DNA of 64,000 nucleotides from Gemmatimonas groenlandica. Lineage in GTDB: Bacteria; Gemmatimonadota; Gemmatimonadetes; Gemmatimonadales; Gemmatimonadaceae. Under the pieces are notes generated by a model that made no database searches, had not been told where the DNA came from, and saw only the letters and a program-made list of their open reading frames with translations. The stretch covers positions 2,418,001 to 2,482,000 of the forward strand of contig NZ_CP053085.1 in the NCBI RefSeq assembly GCF_013004105.1, written 5' to 3'. Position numbers and translations under genes: made by a program. This document shows positions 7,762 to 14,792 of this stretch, one piece after another. Position 1 is the first letter of the stretch. Each line of letters starts with the position of its first letter.

Positions 7762-9645
7762 ATGAACGGAACTACACGCGCATTGCCGCCGATGCCAGCG
7801 CGGCGCGCCCTGCGACGCCTACTCCCCTACTACCACCCGTACCGGTGGCAAGTTGCGTGCGGGCTCGGATCTGTCGTCCTGGCCGCGTTCCTGGCCAGTG
7901 TCATTCCGTCCCTGTTGCAACGCGGAGTGGACGACATCCGGGCGGGCGCTACGGTCAACACCATCCTGCGCCTCGGCGGTGTGATGCTCATCACTGCCGT
8001 TGCCAGTGGCGTGCTCCGCTTCAGCATGCGACTTCTGCTCAACAGCATCAGTCGTCGCATCGAAACTGATCTCCGCCACGACATCTTTTCGCGCCTCAGC
8101 ACCCTCGATGCCAGTTGGTACGCCCGCTGGCGCACGGGGGATCTCATGGCGCGTCTCACCAACGACCTCGGCGCCGTGCGCATGGCCGCCGGGCCGGCCG
8201 TGATGTACCTCGTGAACACCATCTTCGGTGCCCTGTTCGCGATGATCATGATGGTGCGCATCAGCCCGCTCCTCACGGCCGTCGCGCTGCTCCCCATGAT
8301 CGGTCTCCCCATACTCATGCTGCGCCTCGGACGCCTCGTGCACGACCGCTTTGAGGCCGTGCAGTCGCAGTTCAGCCAGCTCACCACACGCGCGCAGGAG
8401 AACCTCTCGGGCGTGCGGGTTGTCCGGGCCTATCGGCAGGAGCAGGCCGAAACTGCGCGTTTCGTGACGCTCGGCGACAAGTACCTCGCCGCCAATATGC
8501 GGCTCGCGAAGCTCAACGGCGTCATGAACCCAGGGTTCGGGCTGCTCGCGGGGCTGGGCGGTGCGGTCACGATCGGAGTCGGGGGACGTCTCCTTATCCA
8601 AGGAAACGTCACCGTGGGCGGCTACGTCGCGTTCGGTATCTATCTCGCGCAACTCACCTGGCCGCTCATTGCGCTTGGCTGGACGACGAATCTCTTTCAG
8701 CGCGCCGCCGCGTCGATGACCCGCGTGCTGGAGCTGCTCGACGCGAAGCCGTTGTCGGTGCAAGACACCGGCGTCGCCAGCCTCCCGGTCGCGGTGGGTG
8801 GCACCGACGCCCAGCAGGGCGGGCGCACCGTCGAGTTTCGACACGTGTCGTTCCGGTATCCGCGCCCCGTCATCGTGAGCGAAGACGGGGCCGCGCGCGA
8901 TGCCAACTACGAACACACGCCGGACGGCGCGCCACCGGCCGAGTCGCGCTGGATTCTACGCGATGTCTCCTTCCGTATCGCCGCTGGCGGCACGCTCGCG
9001 ATCGTCGGTGCGACCGGCTCCGGCAAGAGTGCACTGATGGACCTGATCCCGCGCTTCTTCGATCCGCAGGAAGGACAGGTACTGCTCGACGGCGTCGACA
9101 TCCGCGAGCTGCCAATTGGTGCACTCCGCGCGGAACTGGGATACGTGCCGCAGGAAGCGCTGCTCTTCAGCGAAACCGTGGGCGAGAACATCGGCTATGG
9201 TCTCGAGGCGCCAGACCGCGAACGTCTGGAACACGCCACCGGCATCGCACAGCTGCGGGACACGATCGCTTCACTCCCCAGTGGCTTCGAGACGCGGCTC
9301 GGTGAGCGCGGTATCAACCTCTCGGGCGGCCAGAAGCAGCGGACTGCGCTGGCGCGTGCGCTCGCGCGTAGCCCGCGCGTGGTACTGCTTGACGATGCGC
9401 TATCCGCCGTGGACACCCAGACGGAAGCCGCAATTCTCCATGAGCTGCGCACCGCCCTGCAGGGTCGCACGGCCCTGATTACCTCGCATCGCGTGAGCGC
9501 CGTGCGCGACGCGGATCACATTCTCGTGCTCGACGACGGCCGCATCGTCGAGCAGGGAACGCACGAAGAGCTCGTTCGGCTCGGCGGACGCTACACGCAA
9601 TTGCTGCAACGTCAGCAGCTCCTCGAGGCGATCGAAGCGGCGTAA
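7762..9645 (+). CDS. ABC transporter, fused membrane and ATPase domains (MdlA/BmrC-like exporter half)
   Basis: 627 residues: a six-helix type I exporter domain (about 1-320), then an ATPase domain. Walker A is GATGSGKSA, the signature LSGGQKQR and Walker B VVLLDDALSAVD. The catalytic Glu after Walker B is Asp, as known for MdlA and BmrC, the degenerate halves of heterodimeric exporters. A roughly 25-residue insert (EDGAARDANYEHTPDG) separates the two N-terminal strands of the ATPase. The start is ATG 7762 with GGAG at 7753-7756; the ATG at 7717 has no ribosome site. No partner half is adjacent, so substrate and partner are unknown. It probably exports lipids or drugs across the inner membrane. 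Confidence 0.93.
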   Translation: MNGTTRALPPMPARRALRRLLPYYHPYRWQVACGLGSVVLAAFLASVIPSLLQRGVDDIRAGATVNTILRLGGVMLITAVASGVLRFSMRLLLNSISRRIETDLRHDIFSRLSTLDASWYARWRTGDLMARLTNDLGAVRMAAGPAVMYLVNTIFGALFAMIMMVRISPLLTAVALLPMIGLPILMLRLGRLVHDRFEAVQSQFSQLTTRAQENLSGVRVVRAYRQEQAETARFVTLGDKYLAANMRLAKLNGVMNPGFGLLAGLGGAVTIGVGGRLLIQGNVTVGGYVAFGIYLAQLTWPLIALGWTTNLFQRAAASMTRVLELLDAKPLSVQDTGVASLPVAVGGTDAQQGGRTVEFRHVSFRYPRPVIVSEDGAARDANYEHTPDGAPPAESRWILRDVSFRIAAGGTLAIVGATGSGKSALMDLIPRFFDPQEGQVLLDGVDIRELPIGALRAELGYVPQEALLFSETVGENIGYGLEAPDRERLEHATGIAQLRDTIASLPSGFETRLGERGINLSGGQKQRTALARALARSPRVVLLDDALSAVDTQTEAAILHELRTALQGRTALITSHRVSAVRDADHILVLDDGRIVEQGTHEELVRLGGRYTQLLQRQQLLEAIEAA

Positions 9646-9664
9646 GTGCGGCCGGCGGCGTCGG

Positions 9665-10390
9665 CTACAGACGCTCCACCAGGAAGGCCGGCGTGAGCGG
9701 CTGCAGAATGGCCGCCAGACGCTCGAACCATCCGGTAAACATCAGCACACCGACCAGAATCAACAGCACGCCAGCAATACGATTCACGAGCCCCAGATTC
9801 TTCTTGAACTTCTGGAAGAATCCGAGGAAGTGTTCGAGGGCGAGCGCACTCAAGAGGAATGGCACCGCCAGCCCGAGCGAGTAGAACGAGAGGAGCGTGA
9901 CGCCCTTGGCCAGCTGCGACTCGTTCGCGGCGAGCAACAGAATCGCGCCAAGCGTCGGACCGAGACATGGCGTCCAGCCCGCGCCGAAGGCGATGCCCAC
10001 CAGGATCGTGCCGAGGAAGCCGATTGGTTTGTCGCTCAGGTGTACGCGACGCTCCTGCTGCAAGGCACCGATGTTCAGCACACCGATCATCCAGAGTCCC
10101 ATCAGCACCATCAACGCACCACCTACGCGCGCAATCCACACGCGGTAGGCGAGCATCAATTGGCCGAATGCCGTGGCGCCGGCCCCAAGTGCCACGAAGA
10201 TGAACGAGAAGCCAATGACGAACAGCACGGCGTGCGTGAGCGCTGCTCGCCGGGAACGTGACACATCGTCGAGTCCCATCCCCGTGATGAACGTGATGTA
10301 ACTCGGCACGAGGGGAAGCACACACGGACTGAGGAAGCTCAGTAATCCCGCGGTGAACGCGACCAGAACTGTCAGGGAATCAGGAGCCAC
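9665..10390 (-). CDS. ccdA: Cytochrome c biogenesis protein CcdA-like thiol-disulfide transporter
   Basis: About 241 residues, mostly six transmembrane helices. CcdA passes reducing electrons from cytoplasmic thioredoxin across the inner membrane to periplasmic thiol proteins. The two conserved Cys are seen in LSFLSPCVLPLVPSY and GAGWTPCLGPTLGAIL, the expected positions in helices 1 and 4. GTG 10390 overlaps the 3' end of fur and puts VAFTAGLLSFLSPC at the usual distance; an ATG at 10447 would add 19 residues and overlap fur by 68 nt. Last gene of the LOR/SDH-acidic-fur-ccdA operon. No thioredoxin-like partner is near. Confidence 0.92.
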   Translation of the reverse strand: MAPDSLTVLVAFTAGLLSFLSPCVLPLVPSYITFITGMGLDDVSRSRRAALTHAVLFVIGFSFIFVALGAGATAFGQLMLAYRVWIARVGGALMVLMGLWMIGVLNIGALQQERRVHLSDKPIGFLGTILVGIAFGAGWTPCLGPTLGAILLLAANESQLAKGVTLLSFYSLGLAVPFLLSALALEHFLGFFQKFKKNLGLVNRIAGVLLILVGVLMFTGWFERLAAILQPLTPAFLVERL

Positions 10391-10886
10391 GACGCGCACT
10401 CGCAGAACTAGAGGGAAGTCCGCGACGGCAGTCGCCGCACAGACCATAAATCACAAGCCGGTGACGCTGGCGCGAGAAATCATGCGCTTCGGCCAAGAGC
10501 GTCGTCATACGTTCCAATCGTTCATCACGAAACTCCGTGACCTTACCGCATACCGTGCACAATAGATGCTCGTGGTGCGGAATGCCGCGCGACGCCTCGT
10601 AGCGCTTGAAGCCTTCGCCGAAGTCGCGCTCCACCACGAGTCCGCTGCGCACGAGGACCTCGAGCGTGCGATACACGGTCGCCGTGCCGGCCGCCGCGCC
10701 ATGTGCGCGCAGCTCACGCGCCACGTCTTCGGCCGACAGGTGCCGGTCGGTTCCCAACACGACATCGGCGATCGCCAGCCGCTGCGCCGTGGCGGGCAGA
10801 TTGTGATCGCGCAGGAAGACACGAAACGCCTCACGGTCGGCCGCGATGGCCGCCGTACTCGTCGTCGCCTCGTGCGAATCACTCAT
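10380..10886 (-). CDS. fur: Fur family metal-responsive repressor
   Basis: About 168 residues. Residues 25-95 form the winged-helix DNA-binding domain (LPATAQRLAIADVVL, GTATVYRTLEVL). The dimerisation domain follows with the metal motif HHEHLLCTVCGK and a second CxxC in YGLCGDCRRG, a structural zinc site. Fur proteins repress metal uptake, peroxide or zinc genes; which metal cannot be read from this sequence. ATG 10886 with GAGAG upstream is preferred to a longer in-frame start at 10985 that would overlap the preceding gene. The preceding gene ends 22 nt upstream. No clear Fur box was found nearby. Confidence 0.93.
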   Translation of the reverse strand: MSDSHEATTSTAAIAADREAFRVFLRDHNLPATAQRLAIADVVLGTDRHLSAEDVARELRAHGAAAGTATVYRTLEVLVRSGLVVERDFGEGFKRYEASRGIPHHEHLLCTVCGKVTEFRDERLERMTTLLAEAHDFSRQRHRLVIYGLCGDCRRGLPSSSASARRGS

Positions 10887-10908
10887 ATGGGATCGCTCTC
10901 GGTGTGAA

Positions 10909-11646
10909 TCAGACCGCGGGGAACGGCACGCGGAGTGCCCGCGCCAACTGTGGTGCCGAGTAGCGCACGATCTCCGACTCCTCACCCGCGCGACGCTGAA
11001 CGCCTCGAACCACCAGATCCACCGTGATGAGCGGGGCCTCGGCCTCCGCCACGACGTCAGCTTCCCACTTGCCGCGCTCCGGACCCTTCTGCACGAGCCG
11101 GTAGCGAGCCGTGTACACCGTGTGTCGGACGCGCGGCACCGGCGTGGTTTCGATCACCGCCACGTCGTCAGCATCGGCCAGGACATCGGCTTCGTCCAGT
11201 TCCTCGTCAGCGGCATGCTCGGCGATGACGTCGACATCGAGCGCCGCCTCAACGTCGCCGTGCGTGTTCTCCGCATCGGCTTCGACCTCGCCTTCAGCTT
11301 CGACTTCAGCGTCGCCTTCCGCGTCGATTTCCGCTTCGTCTTCGGGTGCGGGCTCCTCCTCGTCGACAACCTCCTCGAACGGCAGCTCCGGGGCCGCCGA
11401 CGACTCGACGACCACCACCGGCACACGCGCCGCGATCACCGCGATACCCGTCTCCACGCCGCCTTGCCGCAACGGCGAGAACAAGTGCAACTCCTCGATG
11501 CGATCGAGCGGCACATGCGCGATCACCACCTTGAGGAATCGCTCGGTAATCTCGGATACCGGCGCGTCGGCGCGATCGGGCGCGTCGACCAACTCCGCCT
11601 GCGGCGCGTCTTCTTCTGGAACAGTCGTATCGATGGGGAGCGTCAT
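10909..11646 (-). CDS. Unknown protein with a long Asp/Glu/Ala-rich central segment
   Basis: About 245 residues, no family recognised. The N-terminal part (1-90, ITERFLKVVIAHVPLDRIEELHLF) and the C-terminal part (170-245, RHTVYTARYRLVQKGPERGKW) look like folded alpha/beta pieces. Between them about 75 residues are almost all Glu, Asp, Ala and Val (for example EDEAEIDAEGDAEVEAEGEV), likely disordered and strongly negative. This coincides with a DNA repeat of GAxGCx-type codons. A TTG at 11658 overlaps the stop of the LOR/SDH gene by 4 nt; ATG 11646 is the first ATG. Being coupled to the enzyme upstream and 22 nt ahead of fur, it may serve one of them, but that is inference. Confidence 0.8.
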   Translation of the reverse strand: MTLPIDTTVPEEDAPQAELVDAPDRADAPVSEITERFLKVVIAHVPLDRIEELHLFSPLRQGGVETGIAVIAARVPVVVVESSAAPELPFEEVVDEEEPAPEDEAEIDAEGDAEVEAEGEVEADAENTHGDVEAALDVDVIAEHAADEELDEADVLADADDVAVIETTPVPRVRHTVYTARYRLVQKGPERGKWEADVVAEAEAPLITVDLVVRGVQRRAGEESEIVRYSAPQLARALRVPFPAV

Positions 11647-11654
11647 CAGGTGAA

Positions 11655-12848
11655 TCAAGTAATCGGAAGGAACGGATAAGGCGACTTGCCGGCACGCGAC
11701 GCGTGATCACGGTTGGTCGGATTGCGATCGCGTGCGTCCTGCTCGCGCTCGATGAACAGTCGCAGAATGTGCAGAAAGTCCTGCGCGTTGGTGACCACAC
11801 CGAACGCCTGCCGCGTCCCGCGGTCCTTGAGTTTGCTCACGACGAACTCCGACGAGTCCACGCAGATCGTCGGCAGCTCGTGCAATATGCCGTCGCGGTC
11901 CATCGTGAACGACGGCAGCATGTTACCTGTGGCGATCGCGTGCAGCGCCGTCGCGATCATCACCGCCATTGTCGCTTTCGTCGCGTGGGCACGCATGGCA
12001 TCCTGCGCCTCGACCGCATCGGTGATCACGTCGGGCAGCGGCCCGTCGTCACGAATCGAGCCGCAGAGCACGAAGGGGACACCGCGCGTCACCAGCGCGT
12101 GCATGATGCCGTCCCTGACGATACCCTGCTCCACCGCATTCGCGATCGAGCCCGCGCCACGCACCGCGTTGATCGCGCGCATATGCAGGCCGTGCCCACC
12201 GGTACTCGCCTGCCCCGTACCGGTCATGCCAAGCGTCGTGCCGAACATCGACGCTTCGATATCGTGCACGGCGACAGCATTGCCCGCCAGCAGCACCTGC
12301 ACGAAGCCGTTCTCCACGAACCAGGTCATGTCCGTGCGGGCCCGCGAGTGCACGAGTGCTGGGCCGGCCACCCACGTGACGTAGCCACCAGCGTCGCGCT
12401 GCTCGAGCAGCAGCAGCGCCATCTGACGGTAGTCGATCGGCTTCTCACGAGACACTTCACTCGTCATGAATCGGAACTCGCTGCCGTCATCCGGCTCCAC
12501 GAATGCGTGCATGTGGACGAAGACCCCTTCGCTCCCGTCCTCCGCCTCGCCGACCACCACCAGATCGCCCTGGGCGACGCGTCGGCCTTCGCGAATCCGC
12601 AGCAGCCCGTCCGTGCCGAGCACGATGCCCGAGTCCATGCGCGGCTCAAGCGGCAATCGCCAGGCGCCGCCGATTCGCACGTAGGTCGGCAGGTTCGTCG
12701 TCGAGAAGAAGCCGTCGGGCAGCACCCCATCTGCCGGCGCGGGCACAAAACGGGCGTCCGGCGCCGTTGAGAGCGGCGCGTCGTCGAAGGCAGGCGGGCG
12801 GAAGCGGGTCACCTTGGAAACATCACCGGGCGCGGCACCCCCGAACAA
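11655..12848 (-). CDS. LOR/SDH domain protein (TIGR00300 family), putative ornithine cyclodeaminase
   Basis: 397 residues. The second half carries the conserved run of this family: VQVLLAGNAVAVHDIE, TGGHGLHMRAINAVRGAGSI, VEQGIVRDGIMHALV, CGSIRDDGPLPDVITD, MVEAQ-like DAVEAQDAMRAHATKA and TGNMLPS. Family members are related to the C-terminal domain of cyanobacterial AgrE/ArgZ and archaeal proteins that convert ornithine to proline and ammonia with bound NAD. The substrate here is inferred from family only. The start is TTG 12848; a GGGA lies about 9 nt upstream. It heads the operon with the acidic protein, fur and ccdA. No arginine or proline genes are adjacent. Confidence 0.85.
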   Translation of the reverse strand: MFGGAAPGDVSKVTRFRPPAFDDAPLSTAPDARFVPAPADGVLPDGFFSTTNLPTYVRIGGAWRLPLEPRMDSGIVLGTDGLLRIREGRRVAQGDLVVVGEAEDGSEGVFVHMHAFVEPDDGSEFRFMTSEVSREKPIDYRQMALLLLEQRDAGGYVTWVAGPALVHSRARTDMTWFVENGFVQVLLAGNAVAVHDIEASMFGTTLGMTGTGQASTGGHGLHMRAINAVRGAGSIANAVEQGIVRDGIMHALVTRGVPFVLCGSIRDDGPLPDVITDAVEAQDAMRAHATKATMAVMIATALHAIATGNMLPSFTMDRDGILHELPTICVDSSEFVVSKLKDRGTRQAFGVVTNAQDFLHILRLFIEREQDARDRNPTNRDHASRAGKSPYPFLPIT

Positions 12849-12889
12849 GCGGAAATCCCGATTCGCCCCTTGCCTTCTCCCGATGGGTA

Positions 12890-12910
12890 GTTACCTTATT
12901 ACTATACTAT
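12890..12910 (+). promoter_or_regulatory. AT-rich promoter candidate for yceI
   Basis: The 125 bases between the divergent LOR/SDH and yceI starts contain the only AT-rich patch in the area. TATACT at 12903-12908 matches a -10 box. No good -35 is spaced 16-18 bases upstream, so this is only a candidate. Confidence 0.25.
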
Positions 12911-12974
12911 TGCCTAAGCAAACACAGTACACACAAAGACACGCATCACTTTCATCTTTTCCAAGATACAACAT

Positions 12975-13562
12975 ATGACCAAGTCCTCACGTTTCCTCGC
13001 CGGCGCGATGCTCGTGCCTGTCCTGATGGCCGCCCGTCCGTTCGTCGATGTGAAGCCGCACGTCATCGACAAGAACCACAGCCAGATCAACTTCATCGCC
13101 GATTCTCGCCTCCTCAGCGCGCACGGATTCTTCGGCAAGTGGGACGCCGACGTGAAGCTCGACGCGACGAACTGGGCGGCGTCTACGGTTTCCATTTCCA
13201 TCGACGCGACCAGCCTCAACACCCGCGTCGACATGCGCGACAATCACCTCCGCAGCCCGGACTTCTTCGACGTCGCCAAGTTCCCGACGATCACGTTCAA
13301 GTCGGTCAGCGTCACGAAGGTCGCCGAAGGCAAGCTCGACATCGCCGGCGATCTCACGATCCGTGGTGTAACAAAGCGCATCGTCGTGCCGGCCACAGCG
13401 GTGTTTTACGAGAAGGGCGCCGGCCGCTTCCGCGGTCAGTTCGCCATCAACCGCAAGGACTACGGCGTCGCGTACGACTCATCGGTGAATCCGATCGAGA
13501 ACGAAGTGCAGGTGCAGTGGGACATGGCTATCAGCGAGCCCAAGCCCGCCGCGGCCAAGTAA
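12975..13562 (+). CDS. YceI family periplasmic lipocalin-like protein
   Basis: 195 residues. YceI proteins are secreted barrels that bind polyisoprenoid-type lipids in the periplasm. The N-terminus has a short signal (SSRFLAGAMLVPVLMAA). The mature protein starts with the family pattern VIDKNHSQINFIADSRL, followed by HGFFGKWDADVKLD, MRDNHLRSPDFFDVAKFPTITFKS and LTIRGVTKRIVVP. Length matches the family. ATG 12975 is the only start that leaves the signal intact. It is monocistronic, divergent from the LOR/SDH operon, and convergent with the aminotransferase. Confidence 0.93.
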   Translation: MTKSSRFLAGAMLVPVLMAARPFVDVKPHVIDKNHSQINFIADSRLLSAHGFFGKWDADVKLDATNWAASTVSISIDATSLNTRVDMRDNHLRSPDFFDVAKFPTITFKSVSVTKVAEGKLDIAGDLTIRGVTKRIVVPATAVFYEKGAGRFRGQFAINRKDYGVAYDSSVNPIENEVQVQWDMAISEPKPAAAK

Positions 13563-13596
13563 CGCCGGAACACACGCCGCGATCCTGAGGTGTCAC

Positions 13597-14763
13597 TCAG
13601 GACGACGGTGCGGCCGCTGCGATCGACGTGATCGCAGCGGCCGCTTTCGTGAGCACGTCGGCCGGCTGTACCAGTGAGACGCGGAAGCGTCCTCGTCCCG
13701 CTTCGCCGAAGGCGATGCCCGGCGTCACGACCACACCCGGGCCCTCCATCAGTGCGTCCACCCAGCCCCAGTCGTCGTAGCCCCCCGGCACCGGCAGCCA
13801 CAGATACATCGTGGCCTTGGGCGCCTGCACATCCCAGCCCCCGGCCTGCATCGCCGCGACTAGCGCATCGCGACGTGCGCGGTACTCCGCCACGATCGGC
13901 GGCACGATCGCTTCATGATGCGTGAACGCTGCCGTGCCGGCCATCTGCGCCATCGTGCTCACGCCGTAGCCGATGTTGGAGCGGTACGCATCAAGCTGCG
14001 CGATCGCTTCTCGCTTGCCGGCCACGAAGGCGATGCGCACACCAGCCATGTTGAAGCTCTTGCTGCACGTATGCATCTCGACCGCCACGCGCGACGCGCC
14101 CGGCACTTGCAGCACGCTCGGCACGACGTAACCGTCGTACGACAGCTCACTATACGCCAAGTCACTGATCAGCAGGATGTCATGACGCGCGGCGAAGTCC
14201 ACGAGGTGCGCGTAGTCGTCGAGCGTGATCGTCGCGGTGGTGGGATTGCCCGGATAGTTCACGATCATCACCCGGGCCCGCGCGAGGTCGCCCGGCGCCA
14301 CGGCCTCGAGATCCAAACGCCCGTCGGGGAGGAACGGCACGAACACCGGCTGCGCTGCGGCCAAACTCGTCGCGCGAGCATAGACCGGGTAATACACCTC
14401 GGGAATCAGCACGACGTCGCCCGGATTCGTATGCGAGAGAATCAGCTCGGCGATGCCCTCTTTGGACCCGGCCAGCGCCAGCAGCTCGCTCCCCGCGTCG
14501 ACGCTTACGCCGAAGCGGTTGTGCAGATATCCCGCCACCGCCTGACGAAAGAGCGGATGCGCCCGGAACTCCGGATAGCCACTCAACCCGCGATCGGCCG
14601 CCGTCCGCTGCATCGCCTCGATCACGACGTCGGGGATCGGACCATCGGGGCTGCCGATGCCGACATCGATCAATGACTTGCCGGCGGCGCGCTGCCGATT
14701 GCGACGCGCATCGAGTTCGTAGAACACGTACGGCGGAATCTCCGCGAGGCTGTTGAGCGACAT
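13597..14763 (-). CDS. PLP-dependent aminotransferase, LL-diaminopimelate aminotransferase-like
   Basis: 388 residues, fold-type I class I/II aminotransferase. The PLP Lys is in HTCSKSFNMAGVRIAF. Other motifs are AGSKEGIAELILSHTNPGD, PEVYYPVYARA, VMIVNYPGNPTTA and DLAYSELSYDG. The pattern YPxY plus NYPxNPT and the SK(S/T)xNM(A/T)G motif resemble DapL-type enzymes, which make LL-diaminopimelate from tetrahydrodipicolinate in one step. This matters for peptidoglycan and lysine, but aspartate or alanine transaminases of the same subgroup cannot be excluded. ATG 14763 follows the priA stop by 29 nt, so it may be cotranscribed with priA. Confidence 0.88.
   Translation of the reverse strand: MSLNSLAEIPPYVFYELDARRNRQRAAGKSLIDVGIGSPDGPIPDVVIEAMQRTAADRGLSGYPEFRAHPLFRQAVAGYLHNRFGVSVDAGSELLALAGSKEGIAELILSHTNPGDVVLIPEVYYPVYARATSLAAAQPVFVPFLPDGRLDLEAVAPGDLARARVMIVNYPGNPTTATITLDDYAHLVDFAARHDILLISDLAYSELSYDGYVVPSVLQVPGASRVAVEMHTCSKSFNMAGVRIAFVAGKREAIAQLDAYRSNIGYGVSTMAQMAGTAAFTHHEAIVPPIVAEYRARRDALVAAMQAGGWDVQAPKATMYLWLPVPGGYDDWGWVDALMEGPGVVVTPGIAFGEAGRGRFRVSLVQPADVLTKAAAAITSIAAAAPSS
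13610..13644. terminator. Perfect 15-bp hairpin at the convergent 3' ends of yceI and the aminotransferase gene
   Basis: Arms 13610-13624 and 13630-13644 (GCGGCCGCTGCGATC and complement) pair perfectly around a 5-base loop and are followed by TTT on the + strand. It lies 48 nt past the yceI stop but inside the last codons of the minus-strand gene (an Ala-rich tail). A weaker stem, CCTGAG/CTCAGG, lies just upstream. It probably ends yceI transcription. Confidence 0.6.
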
Positions 14764-14792
14764 ACCGGAAAGTAAACGATGGGCGGACCAGC

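Noticed and set aside
11258-11390. Mobile repeat in the acidic protein gene
   Set aside because: The repeated GAxGCx codons match Glu/Asp/Ala composition in frame and have no termini or copies nearby.
12503-13588. 361-residue + strand frame across the LOR/SDH start and yceI
   Set aside because: Out of frame with yceI and Arg-rich; no family similarity.
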